Positions 33,990 through 46,521 of a DNA stretch of 64,000 bases are shown here, piece after piece (position 1 is the first letter of the stretch; the number at the start of each line of letters is the position of its first letter). The stretch lies in assembly GCA_034359265.1 (NCBI GenBank), contig CP136896.1, forward strand, positions 18,631,501 through 18,695,500. Direction: 5' to 3'. The notes below the pieces were generated by a model, which did no database searches, was not told the origin of the DNA, and was given only the letters and a program-made list of their open reading frames with translations. A program made the translations under genes and the position numbers. The DNA is from Canna indica. Its lineage: Eukaryota; Streptophyta; Magnoliopsida; Zingiberales; Cannaceae.

Positions 33990-36900
33990 AGGTTTCAGCA
34001 TTTACAATTTGCCTTTAGTCTATTGCCCTATACAAATTTCTATACTCTCCATATACAATTCTTTCACTTTGAATTGAAACCTCTACAGTTATCTCATTGT
34101 TGCCATAATCATCTTCTCCCACAAGTTTATCTCTTTCACCATAATTTTTGTGTTCTGAAAACCAATCTTCCTTTCTCCTGATACCCTCCTTAGCCAACAT
34201 GTGGACTTCTTGATTCATCTCTCTTCTAATATGTACCCAATTCTGCACTTCCAACTCCCTTGCCAGCACTTCAATATCTTTCAGTATGTTCTTGAGAAAC
34301 CAAGACCACTTTACCTCCTTCAACATTTTGATAACCTTTTTCACAATCTGAGAATACTTTTAGGTGTTTCATATTAATCTCCTTAACTTTACATAAACCC
34401 TTTTATATTGCCCAAGCTTCAGCCATTACTGGATTGTTAGCCAACTTGAATTTGTACCATTCCATTGCCTTCTCTCCATTTTCATTCTTCACCTAAAATC
34501 CCAGGCCGGCCTGCCTCATTTGAAATACTATCCCAAGCTGCATCACAGTATAAGATGTAGGAAGACTCAGCCTCCCTATTTTCATCTCCATTTGTATCTT
34601 CACTCACTATTCTTTTCTCAGTTTCATGTTTTGTCACTTTTTCTTTATTTGTCATACCTTTTATCTCAACTCTCTCCTTAATGCCTCTACCTTCTTCTAA
34701 GGTTTTGAAGATCATAGAGTTGCAGCTAAAACCCCTCTGCTTGAAACATCATTCATTTCTGTTTTTCCATATAAACTAGTGTCCAGCTACAATTACTCCC
34801 AGTAGCTCTTTTCTCTTCTTTTCATCTAAAACACTTCCTTCTCTCATCCACCCCCCTTTCATCCAACTATCCCTTAGTTTGAATCTGAAACGGATGTATT
34901 TCTCAAGTTTATTCCAGAACTCCTTTGCAACACCACATCTATAAAAAATATGGTTAATGCCATCTTCTTCTTTCTAATAACATACATTCTTTTGAATTTT
35001 ACTCATTCTTTTTAATAAACTTGATGTTGGCAATCTTTCCGGTAACAATTTCCATGTGAATACCTTAATTCTTGGCATCACATCCATGTCCCATATTTTC
35101 TTCCATTCAAACTCATGATACTCCTCATTCTTTCCTTTGCCTTTTAAATAATTATATGCCACTTTGCAACTCAATCTTCCTTTCTTATTTCCAACCCAAA
35201 TCCATTTGTCCATGCTCTTGTTTTTTGGTATATACAATTGTGTGATTCTTTTTACCCGTTCACCACCAAAATATTCCTTAAGCTCTTTTTCTTTCCATTC
35301 TCCTTCAACTATAAAATCTTTCACTACTAATTCTTCATGAATTTTCCCAACATTTACAAGTGTAGGCCATTTGTTGATTGGTATACAATCAATCCAAGGG
35401 TCTTTCAGCACATTGATATTTCTTTCATTACCAACCTTGATTTTTAACCCCTCCCTTAAATCCACTATTGTTTGAAACAAAGCTCTAAAAGACCAAGATG
35501 CATTCTTTTTGAACTTATAATACCAAGGGTGATATTCTTCATACCTCTTACATACCAATCTAACCCATAACATATTTTTCTTATTTAGGAAGGGCAGTAC
35601 CCTCTTCGCATGAATAGCCCACTTCATCACACTTAGGTCTCTTAAGCCGAGCCCTCCATTGAACTTGCTTGTTGATACTCTCTCCCAACTTACCAAATGA
35701 AAATCTTATTTTTTCTCTCCTGACTTCCGCAAGTATTTTCTTGCCATTTTCTTATGATCATTTATGACTTTCTCATTCATCCACATTGTGGATAAGGAGT
35801 GAATGGGCATAGAATTAACTATTGAGTTAATCAGCACAATTTTTTCGGCTTGTGATATTGCTTTATTGGCCTAATTTTTTAGCTTCCTTTCGGTCTTTTC
35901 CACAACCATTCTTAATTTGATACTTAACAGGGATTTTTCCCTTGTCAATGTATGTTCCCATATATTTAATTGGGAATGAGCCTTCTTTTATCCCCATTAT
36001 ACTTCCAATTTCTCTCTTCAATCTCTCAGAACATCTAATAGGAAAATAAATTTTTGACTTCTCACAATTGATTTTCTGATTTGTAGCATTTTCATACAGT
36101 TCAAACACATCTTTTATCTTTTCACATGATATTTTATCCCCTTTAATTGTGATCAAGATATCATTTGCAAAGAACAGATGACTTATACTTATGCTTTTGT
36201 AACTGAAAGCCTTTACATTTCCCTTGTCTACCTCCCTTTTGATCATATGTGATAGCAACTCTTGCAACATTATAAATAAATAAGGGGACAAGGGATCCTC
36301 TTGTCTCACCCCTTTAAAGCTTTTGAAAATTTTTGACTGAAGATCATTCACCTGACATTTGAAGCTTGCTGATTTCATACACACATTCAACCAGTTTCTC
36401 ATTTTTCAGGGAATGTTCATTTGCTTTCAGATTTCATCCAAAGCCTCTCAGGACACTCTGTCATATGTCTTTTCCAGGTCCATCTTCATTATGATGTATG
36501 ACACCTCCCTCTTTGACATTTTTACTACATTAACAATCTTTGACAACACCAGCACATTATCCTGCAACATTCTTTTCTCCACAAATGCTCCCTACTCCAT
36601 TGAGATACATCTCCTAATCATTGGTTTCAGCCTATTAACCAAACATTTTGATAAAATTTTATAGGCCACATTGCATAAAACAATTGGCCTAAAATTCCTT
36701 ACTTGGTCTAAGTTTTCCTTCTTAGGTATAAATACTAGATTTGTTAGTCCCCAAGCCTGAGGCAATACTCCTTGTTCATAAAATTCTTCCATTACGTTAA
36801 ACATCCAGATCCTTATATCTTCCCAAAAGTGATTGTAAAATTCTAATTTGAAACCATCAGGTCTGGTGCTTTTCCTCTGCCCATACTGTTCATTGCTTTA

Positions 36901-38290
36901 GTGATTTTCTTATCTGAAAACTTTTCTATCATAATCTGTCTTTCTTTTATAGTAGTCTTCTTCCATTTCAAATCTTCAAGAAAACTCCACTCATTCTAGC
37001 TAATATCTTCCTTCTTCCAAAGCATCTTATACTAGTTTGCAAACTCCCCAACCATTTCTTTAGGATCACCGATTGTTCTTCCCTCCACCCTTAGCTCCAT
37101 TATTGTATTTTATCTTCTTTTTGCATTAACCATGCTATGGAAAAATTTAGTATTTTTGTCATTCATCTCCATCCATTTCATCCTTGCCTTTGTCCACCAT
37201 TTCATATGAATTTGCATATTTAAGGTCATTGCTTTATTTGTCAGTACATTCATTTTAATCAATTCTTGCTCACAGCATGATCCACTTTCATCCCTCTATT
37301 CTAGTTTTTCTAGCTCATCCATAGTAGCCTTTAGCTTCCCTTCCAAATGTCCCACTTCCTCTTTACTAAGCTTCTGCAATTCTCTTCCTAGACTTCTTAA
37401 CTTATTCTCAAATTCTTCTAGCTTACTGCCACCAGACTTTTCTTCCCTCCAAACTTCTTTAACTTTCTCACAAATTTTCTCATATTCCACCCAATATAAT
37501 TCAAACACAAAGTTTTCCTTTCTTCTTTCCTGTGTGAGCTCAGCCTTTGTATCTAGAAGAATTGGCCTATGATCTGAAGCCAATTTTCTCAAATGATGAA
37601 CCACTATTTTATTAAAAATATCCATCCAATCTCCATTAGCATAAGCTTTATCTAACCTTGCCATTACTCTCCTTTCTCTCATTCTATTATTACACCATGT
37701 AAACTTGTTCCCTTTATACTTCAGGTCAACCAGTCTTGCCTCCATACAAAGTTCTTTGAAAACATTTATTGAACTACCATATACAAATGGCCTTCCCCCT
37801 TTTTTGTCATCCGGATCATCTATGCAATTAAAATCTCCTATCATAAGCCAAGGAGTGTTAACGGTGTCAACATTTTTGAAGAAATCTCATAAGACTTTTC
37901 TTTCCTTGCTTCTTGTGCTTGCATATAAACCAGTTAACAGTCAAGGTCTAACTCCCCTTGTTTGAACCATGATGCTAATTGATTGACTGCAGCGGTGTAT
38001 TGGTTTCATGTCACAAACTTTTCTTTCAAGCTAGAACAATGCCTCCTGTTCTACCATTGCCAGCTACCCACGTACCATCCCACTCCTGACCTAATTTTTT
38101 GATACAAGTCTTTGAATCCTCTTCCACCAAATGTGTTTTTGCTAACACTATGATATCAGGTTTCTGATTTTTTAACAATAGCCTCAAATAGTCCCATCCT
38201 GCTTCCTTTAGACCTTCTCTAATGTTCCAATTTAAAATCTTCATAAACTTTTTGTAATGTGATCTTCTTTGCATGTATCCATACCAGAAT
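33990..38290 (-). pseudogene. L1-type LINE polyprotein relic (endonuclease, RT, zinc finger, RNase H)
   Basis: Minus-strand order: APE-type endonuclease (ILNWNIREG at 38240, VLAKTHLVEE, then MIGDFNCI, SDHRPILLD at 37560-37840), RT (VFIPKKENLDQVRNFRPIVLCNVAYKI at 36600-36760; GVRQEDPLSPYLFIM at 36300; LFFANDILI at 36160), post-RT domain and zf-RVT (FTWKLLPERLPTSSLL, 35000-35060), and RNase H (SYILYCDAAWDS at 34550; WVHIRREMNQEVHMLAKEG at 34200). The endonuclease ETK motif is AKT and the RT FADD box is FAND, so both catalytic sites are altered. Frames are broken at several points. No clear poly-A tail or target duplication was found. Confidence 0.88.
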
Positions 38291-38299
38291 CCCCATCTG

Positions 38300-39176
38300 A
38301 GTTAGTCAATTTCTCCTCATTTGAAAATTTCTTTTTCTTTCCTATGTTCTATTTAGTATTGAGAGGAAAACTCTCCATTTCTATTATCTGACTGACATGC
38401 TTTCTAATCCTTATCCTTTTACTTGAACTTCTTCCATAATCTCATCCTCATGTTCTTTTTCTTTTATTTGCTGACTGCTATGGAAAATGTGTATGTTAGC
38501 TTTTTATGAAATGCGTCCATTTCTTTTTTCACATCTGCTTGAACTTGCACAGGGACAATCTGCTTGGCGCAAAACACCACTTCTTTCACTACCCGATTTA
38601 ATCTCAATTTCAATAAACAATATTAACAAGTAATTAAACTTACAGCTATAAGAAAGTGCTAATTAAGCACGTATATCCATCGACGTGTGCATGATTCTTT
38701 CTTTTATATGTTTGTACCGAAGAAAACAAATTATTTTTTTCTTTCTTTTTTTCTATCAAGGATGGAACCAATGATAGTATGTTTCCTCTCAGGTCTTTTC
38801 TCTTTCCATCTTTTATCCCTCTTACTTTCTTTTAAACCCTACGTCTCTCAACGACTTAAAATGAGCTGACCTCTGGTGGGCTAAGTGAAAGTCCTCTTGA
38901 GATTTCTTTGGCTCCATATGAATGTCTTATGAGAAAAGAGAGTTAAGAGGAAGAAGAACTGGCTAAATGTTTGCTTGAGCGAAAATTTACTTTCAAAAGT
39001 CATGCTTAATCTCTCAAGGATTTTTTTTATAGGGACGAGACTAGAAAGAATGAAAGAATGAGTTCCCTAATTGACAATTTGGTTCGACGTACAGTCGAGT
39101 AGCAATAGTAAACTGTGTTTCAAATGTTGGCTTAGATCCGAATTATTTACATGTTGCGTAAAAGTAATTAACTTAT
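38300..39176. other. LINE 5' part and intergenic sequence
   Basis: 38300-38640 seems to continue the LINE toward its first ORF (weak similarity by position only). 38640-39176 is intergenic; a short frame at 38687-38869 is Phe/Leu-rich and not convincing. Confidence 0.35.
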
Positions 39177-39184
39177 TTTATACC

Positions 39185-40521
39185 TAGGGGGCAGTTGAGA
39201 TCGGTTAATCGTGGTTATCCGATTAATCAAATCGTAAAATTTGATTTCAAATAGTAAATTTATGGTTTAGTTTCAGATTCAGTTAGAGAAGATGAAAAAT
39301 TGATTAAATTCAATTAGGTTTCAATTACCGATTTGTGGATAATCGATAACAAAAATCGATTATATATTTCGATTTTGATTATCGATTATCCACATATAAC
39401 TGGTATTAGGGGTGAGCATAAATTGTAAGTTCATTCCATACCGGACTAGATCGGAATAGGGTTAGGTATATTCTTATTATGAGGATAGGTCATTCGAGCG
39501 TATGTAAATATATACTATGTTTACATATGAATCACTACGTCGTTACATTCTATTTAGGATTAGGAATAGGCGTAATCAGACCTGCTTTTGACATATCTAT
39601 CGGTTAACCGATCCATCAGCAAATTTATTAATCGATCCATTAACTTTGGTTTTTTAAACTGTTATTTCGGTTTTGGTTTTTTCGATTCGATTAATCTATA
39701 ATTTTTGATTAATCAATAAAAAATTTTAACCTACAAAAAATAATAATATTATGCAAATCACATATGGGGAAAAATTCAAACAAATAACGAATTTTCATTG
39801 AGAAAAAAGAAAAAAAAAAGTGAAATCACTCGAACCAAGATAATGTGATGCAAAAACTATTATTTTTATTATTTTATTTTATTTTATTTTTATAATTTTT
39901 GTATATTTTTTGTATATTTTTGTATATTTTTGTATATTTTTTATATTTTTTTACAATTTATAAATCATTGGGTTAATTTCTATTTTTTTTATAATTTATA
40001 AATCATTATTTAAGTTATATATATATATATAATTAAAAATTAATAAATTATATCGAACCAATCGGTTAACCGAAATCGGTGTACTATTTACATCTCGAAC
40101 TGAAACTAAATCCGAAAATTGATTTCTCTAAAAATATAAAACGAAATCGAAAAAATTGGTTCGATTTCGAACCAATTTTTCGGATAATCAAAAAATTAGT
40201 TTTTTTTTGCTCACCCCTAATTGGTATCCGAAATCACTATAATTAACTATTTTAATAATTTTTGAAGATTTCATAATCTAATTTTCTAAATAGTTATTTA
40301 TTTACTAACCAATCAATCAATTAGTAAACGAATAACTAGTTTTTTCGAATTGAACTAATCGATTTTAGTTATCTGCCGGATAATTAAAATCAAGCCAATT
40401 TTAATTTTGAATACTAGTTTTTAAAATTGAACTATTTTAATTTCGATTAACCAGTTCCTAATTCGATTTTAATTTTAATTAATCATAAAAAATATGATTA
40501 ATCTAATAGTTGCCATCTCTA
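39185..40521. mobile_element. Non-autonomous hAT-like element (member 7, outer)
   Basis: Ends TAGGGGGCAGTTGAG and, inverted, TAGAGATGGCAACTATT. Target duplication tttatacc (39177-39184) / tttataca (40522-40529), 7 of 8. Subterminal code GATCGGTTAATCG / CGATTATCCAC in both orientations. It is split by the related member 6 (39407-40219). Without it, about 516 bp. Confidence 0.72.
39407..40219. mobile_element. Non-autonomous hAT-like element (member 6), nested in member 7
   Basis: 813 bp with matching termini TAGGGGTGAGCA at both ends (inverted). Target duplication actggtat (39399-39406) / attggtat (40220-40227), 7 of 8. Subterminal motifs are ATCGGTTAACCGA and CGGTTTTGG, a code close to that of its host member 7. 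The middle has gtatattttt repeats and an (AT)n tract (40016-40031). No coding sequence. Confidence 0.78.
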
Positions 40522-40529
40522 TTTATACA

Positions 40530-41113
40530 TCGTATTCTTGGAGGACTTTTGAAATATGGGGCAGATTAAACAAAAGAAATTGAACCGTGCACTGTAGTCT
40601 TATGGGTGACAACACCCTGAATAATTTCAAGACTGCTTCACCCTTTCCCCGCTTGGGTCACGTGCCGTGGTGTTCTGGTTAAGGATCCACTATTTCTAGG
40701 CGGGCAATACGTCCGCCACGAATATTAATGATGATGTGGGGACTGTAGAGTCCGACCCCACAAACCTTTCCCCCTTGCGGAATGCGGATTTAGAGAGCGT
40801 ATATTCGTGCCTTATAGTGTGTAAGTTCGTATCTTAAGTCGTCTCACAAAATATAAGTATACTTATGAGACGATGACTCGTTTTTCTACCCACATGGTGA
40901 TTAGACAGAAATCGTGGGGCTCTTGACTCGAGCCACCACTTAGGTAACTGGACTGCCACCGAGAAGCGCCGGCTTGATTATGGAAGCATGTAGAAGGCAC
41001 CCTTTTTTTTTCCTTTCCCTCCCCTCTTCGCTCTTTATCGAGTGCTCCAAACCTAGCACAGCTCTTCCTATTATTTCCCTTTTGATTCCTGGGCTTGAAC
41101 AGAGCTCGGAGGG
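40530..41113 (+). promoter_or_regulatory. Putative promoter and 5' UTR of gene 2
   Basis: Unique sequence, higher in GC than the flanks, upstream of the start codon at 41114. A G-box core CACGTG sits at 40659-40664 (gggtcacgtgcc). A pyrimidine-rich run (cctttttttttcctttccctcccc, about 41000-41024) lies about 90 bp before the ATG, as often seen in plant 5' UTRs. Confidence 0.4.
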
Positions 41114-44100
41114 ATGGAACCGATCGCTTCCGTCTTGGATGCGATTAAGGGACTCGTTCAATCCGGCGAGCAGCTCGTCAAAGGCGCGTTTCAGAGTCGC
41201 TCTGATGGCCATAGCAGGAATCCTGTAAATGCTGCCTCATTTGTCTTCTCTCTTTGTGCTAAATCCTATTTCTTATTTTTGTACTTGAGCCTCTCATTCC
41301 GAGATCATTTCTTTCAAATGGATTTACATTCGTATTCATGAGTGTTCTGTATCGTAGTGCGTATACGCAAGTTCGTGTGCTTTAGTTTCTTCTGGATTTA
41401 CATTAGCTATCCGGTTCCTCCAAAACTTAGCAATATCACGTTTTTAGTGTACGAAGAAAAAGTTGCTAAGCTGGAAAGATATTTCGATCATTCCTTTTTG
41501 CAGGTTCGAGATGGTTGGGTTTTGACATGAATTAATCTTCGGGGTCTGAAAATGACTTAATGTGCTTTGCATAATTGCATTGATAGAAGAATTTCGATTT
41601 TGATTGCTGACTGTACTGCATCATTGTAGCTGCATGCATCTCCCCTTTAGCTATTTGTAATGAAGTTTGGGAATAAAATAGGCTCTGGTTGATGTGTATC
41701 TACAAATAATTTAAGGTTGTCACAATGTTGAATCCAACGAACTGGTTGATACTAAAAAAACTAGCGTTACTTGCAAAATGTACCTTAACATCACAATTGG
41801 CAGTAGCCAAACAGAGGCTTTAGTTATTTAGGTTAAAGGAGGTCAAAGTATTAAATCTTAAACTGCTACATATAAAATGATACTGGTGTTTGCTTGTTCA
41901 GTAGTGTACCAACCCATAGTAACATCAAATACAAAAGGGATTGTTTCAAGTAGTTTTCAACTGATCCTATCCCTTCAATTCATTCCAACAAAGTATGTTT
42001 TTGATGTTTTATTTACAAAAACAAAGTAGATTTCTTAGTTTAGAGCCTAACTTGGGTGAAAACTTGAATAAAATTAGACACAAACTCAAATAGCTTGAAT
42101 AAATGGCCCACATTTTTAAGAAGTTCAAATGCATCAGTTACAACTAAGAGCTAAATAGTAAGAAGAAGTTCAAGTACAGCAGTTGCAACTAAGAATGAAA
42201 GTAGGAGTAAGATGATCTGATACCAACAATATAATGGAAAGATTATCTTGCACAATAACTTAGCATGATATTGTGAGTTTGCAATGCCAATGTCAGGAAT
42301 TGTTCAGAAGGCATAAGAAACTGATAGTTTGTTTGCATCCATCACAAGTCAAAGTGGAGTACAAATACAAGGAAATGTTATTCTATTGTGGTTGATTCTT
42401 GTAGGATGCCTCATATCCTTAGTCATATCAATAGCAAGGCTCTAGTCAAGACTCAGGAGGCTCTAGTCATCTCATGACAATCATGTGGTCTGGGTCGTGC
42501 ATTTAATTTCTGCTTGCTTCCCCCTGCCCTTTGGTGGACTTGAGTTGTTTTTGGCGGGTGCAATGGTCAAAATATATTGGTTCATAAATAGATCCGGAAG
42601 CATTTGGACTTAACATAACTTCAAAACTCCTCAAAAGTTGCCCTAAATGGCTAAATAGCCTTTAGAAACCGGATCAACTACCAACTTTTTGGAACATTGG
42701 ACCTGTACTAGTTTGTACAACATGCATTCCATGTAGCAAAAAGTTGTTGCTACCTGGCTGGTTCTGGTTGGTACAATAGCTACTGCATGTACTGTGTGGC
42801 ACAGTATTTAAAAGTATGTGATCGCCAGTGCTCCTATAAGTTTGATTGAAATCCACCACTTGAAGTTTAACTATGTAATTGGATTTTTCATGAAATCAAT
42901 TTTTTCTGTCTAAAAGAAATTGCAACACCCTGATTACTCGGATATTGTGGGAAATCACTAACCATTCTGTTTAGCCATGGTGACATAAGAAGAATTGGAA
43001 GCATAATTTATCATTCTTTTCTTAGTGGTTAAAGATTATTTATCATTTTCAACTTTTGGTGGTTAGAAGATAATGATTAAGGAAAAAATATGTCAAAAGC
43101 TAATGATTAAGGAAAAAATATCTGAGATTCTGAGCAGATCATGTGATTTTTTCCATAGTGTGTATAGGAATTTATAGCTCATTTTTTGGGAAGAATTCAA
43201 CAAAGTGATGTTTTTCTACAATATTGTGGTTATATGGAGGATCATATTCAAATCTAGCATATTTTTTAGTTTTTACCTCAAACATTTATTTGGATTTTTT
43301 CTTTTACCATCTGTTTCAATAAACTTTCATATATGATGAATACCTAGATGTTACTTCAATCAATTATTCTTTCTTTGGGTTCTTACAAGCCATAAGATTT
43401 TTTGCTGTATTTTTGTTCACTGTGATTCCTTCCAGATAGACATTTTAAAGCGTTTGCAGCGAGAAGCTTTTTCTGATTTAATGAAGCTAAGGGATAGACA
43501 AGATAAAGTTGAACACATGCTATCTTCATTCATCTCTAGCAAAGGAAGCCCTTTCCAGGAAACTAGCACACATTTGAAAGGGATACTCAATGTCGGAGGT
43601 GTTTTAGTTTGTCAAGATGATCGAGAAGCATATAATGCTTTGGATAGTTCAGGAATAAATACTGGCATCAATGCAAAGTTTATTTTTAAGACTAATCTTA
43701 GACAGAAAGATGCTTTATTGGCAGAGCTTGTAGCGCATCAGAATGATATGCGCTATGGCAATGAGTTTACTGGCAATCCTCTTGTACTGTCAAAAGTGAT
43801 GTATCTAGCAAGTGTCAGTGACTTGCTGTCTGTTATCTCAATACCATTTGGAGCTACTTGTAATGATTTCCAGTTCAATTCAGATCATTTCCAGGTAAAG
43901 TTTTATGTAATAAGGTTTACTTAAATGTGTTTGGAAACTATATTTTTGCTAACATATCTGTTTATAGCTTTGACAGGGTGAATGCATTACTGGCTTATCT
44001 TTGTCAAGGCCATCTTTATTCAATCTATATCATGCATGTGCAATTGGCTTGTCTGTGAAAACATCAAAATTTTCTGCTTCTTTTGCTGAGTTGGTTTCTG

Positions 44101-44636
44101 GTCGGAGCACCAATATAGAATCTGCTAGTCGCACTAATAACTTGAGTACGTTTGCACTAATATCCACTGAACCTTTTGGAGAAACAAAACTCACCTTGTC
44201 TGGTGTTTGGAAAATGCCTTGTTCATTCTCTAATCCAACTAGGCTTGGCAAATTTGGATCTCATTCTAGACCAGATAAAAGGGAACTCACATCATCTTCT
44301 CTCAGTGGAAGGCAGTCAACAGAAAGTAAAGGAGCTATATGCATGCTGCTAGACATTGATGAAAGTTCAAAATTTGGGGGTTGGCTTGAAGTGCAGAAAT
44401 CAAGTCCATCATTACTAAATTGGGCTGTCTCCTTATCTGACATGCCAGAGAGTGAGATTGGATGGGGTATAACTGTTGGAGGAAGCACGAGAGGGCAATC
44501 ATCATCAGTTGTGTTGGAAAGTTTTTTAAATTTTAGTGTGGGAAAAAGGGCCATTTTGCAGCCAGGTTTGGTCTTTATGTTTAATGAGGGAGGTCGAACA
44601 CCTGGATTGGTGTTTCGCTCTAGTTGGTCTATGTGA
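41114..44636 (+). CDS. Plant protein of unknown function, 409 aa, three exons
   Basis: Exons 41114-41224, 43436-43894 and 43977-44636, all phase 0 with GT/AG borders, total 1230 nt. The start MEPIASVLDAIKGL follows a pyrimidine-rich leader. The N-terminal 40 residues end SRNP and join smoothly to IDILKRLQREAFSDLMKLRDRQDKVEHMLSS, a charged helix likely to form a coiled coil. The remaining 300 residues look mainly beta, with alternating patterns, and many Gly, Ser and Thr (GILNVGGVLV, GINAKFIFKTNLRQKDALLAEL, FGETKLTLSGVWKMP, LQPGLVFMFNEGG), which would fit a beta-barrel or lipid-binding fold. It ends SSWSM. I do not recognise the family. Codon use and splice phases indicate a functional gene. 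Confidence 0.85.
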
Positions 44637-45342
44637 TTCTTTTGATAGGCTTATAGTTAATTATAAGATAATGGAAATATGGTGATTCTGAGATTTTGTA
44701 GGCACTTGATCCTCTTCAACATTAGGTTCTTTATTAGATTTAATTGTTGCATTATTTACCAGTCTTATTTCTTTTCTGACCATTTTGTAAAATATTATGA
44801 TGGAAGTTGAAAAATTATTAAAGCATAAATCATTTTTTCACATACAACGATCCCAAATCTTCTTAATTTGTGCACTATATTTTATCCAGACAAGATTTTT
44901 GCACTTCTTTTCCCCAATCTTTGTGCTAGTTTCAGGATTTCTGTATCCCATGTTTAGTTTGAAAATTTGTTGTTTATTGAAAGTGACAGAATTTTATGCT
45001 TTTCAATTGATCTTATGCAAACAAATGCGTGTATTTATCAGTGCTGTGGAACAACCACTTTGAGATGAAATTTACTGGTACATAAGGTCTATTTTGTTGG
45101 CTTTGTTAATTCAGATCAGTACAGAAAATATTTAGTACTCTAGTTCTCTAAGACTGTAATCGGCTTCCAATGCAAAACCTTCTTTTTATCTCTTAACTTT
45201 TGTTATTAAATCTAACCTATCCATTCGTATCTTCATGGAATGCATGAATTAATTTATATTGCACTTCAATCTAGAGTTCATGTTTTCTTAACTTACATGT
45301 TCACGATAGATTTTACATGCATCAATATTGGTCGTACTATTT
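44637..45342 (+). other. 3' flank of gene 2
   Basis: AT-rich with no coding sequence seen. It should hold the 3' UTR; no single polyadenylation signal stands out. A frame at 44797-45063 is hydrophobic by composition and not supported by splice or homology. Confidence 0.4.
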
Positions 45343-45351
45343 GGATCAACT

Positions 45352-45988
45352 CATGGTTTAAAAAATCGCCCGAAACGGTACGGTAAGGGCGGTATATACC
45401 GGTTTTTGAGATTTCCGGTATACGATATACCCGGTATTTGAAAATACCGAGTATATCATGTATACCAGGCGGTAATGGCGGTATTTTGCCATCTACCGCC
45501 CGGTAAGGGCGGTATATGTATCATACCGCCCGGTACGAGCGATACCGGGCGGTATGATAACTTTTAAACGTTGGCGTTGCCAACAGCCCGACAGGGCTGT
45601 CGACCACCTGTTTCGGCATATACCGCCCAAACCGGGTGGTATTATGTGCATACCGGGCGGTATACCGCCCGATATGATGAACAGTAACCCAAACGGCTCT
45701 ATAGCCGTTTGGGGTCGGGTTTTCACGGATACAAGAGTATCATTACATTGGAGTTTATATAGGACGACACAAGTCCACAACCCAAAGGGTCTAAAAAATC
45801 TCTGGGGGCTCCGCCCCCACACCCCTGGGGACCGCCGAAGACTCTGCGTAGTGCAACATAAGACCGTACCAACACATGGTATTCATCATCTCAGTCGATG
45901 TTGCTCTACCAACATTGTATTCATGTATGGTACGGTACGGTACCGGCCGGTGACCGAAATCGGTACCGGTACCGAGATTTTAAACCAT
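45352..45988. mobile_element. MULE-like non-autonomous element with CCGGTA palindromes
   Basis: 637 bp. The target duplication ggatcaact (45343-45351 and 45989-45997) is perfect over 9 bp, as in Mutator-like elements. Ends: CATGGTTTAAAAAATC and, inverted, ATGGTTTAAAATCTC. The left third consists of alternating ACCGCCCGGTA / TACCGGGCGGTA motifs, and the right end of GTACCGGTACCG palindromes. No transposase. The classification rests on duplication length. Confidence 0.75.
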
Positions 45989-45997
45989 GGATCAACT

Positions 45998-46521
45998 ACA
46001 TGGATCTTTTCCTTCGTTATGCTCTGAGTCAAATATCTAGCCATAGCAAGGATGATATATTTTACTGACATCATTTCTCCATTTAAGATATAATTTTCTT
46101 ATAGTTGCTTGGCAACATATGATTATAATTGTGTTTTTTGATCAACTAAAAAGAGTAACTCTTTGTACTATTGCCAACTAGTTTGCCTTACCCCATTCCC
46201 CCCCTCCCCTTTTTTCCGACAATGTGATTGGCTTCATATCATGCAAATGCAAATTCTTCCAAATCATTCATCCTTGTTTGGGGTTCCATGAAGTGCGGAA
46301 CAGAAGAAAAGCATTCAGACTTTTGAAGCAATGAGTGGTAAACTAATTCACAACCTCTTTGGTTCAAGTATGGCAAGTACTACACTTGGTAGATTTTCTC
46401 TTGATCATTAATACTTGATTGCTGGGGAGCATGGCATGAAATGATTGCTAATTCCTTCTGTAGCTTTGAAACTCCTATTTTATCTCATATGCTATTGCTC
46501 ACAAGTGAGCACCTATTAGGT
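45998..46521. other. Intergenic sequence
   Basis: No coding or repeat structure seen in this stretch. Confidence 0.35.

Noticed and set aside
34015..34181. Plus-strand frame overlapping the LINE RNase H
   Set aside because: Shadow of the minus-strand LINE coding sequence.
41342..41530. Possible extra exon of gene 2 (YEEKVAKLERYFDHSFLQ)
   Set aside because: Exons 1 and 2 join in phase 0 without it, and no acceptor gives a compatible phase.
45554..46027. 157-codon plus-strand frame
   Set aside because: It runs through a palindromic non-autonomous transposon and past its right border; repeats of CCGGTA explain the open frame.
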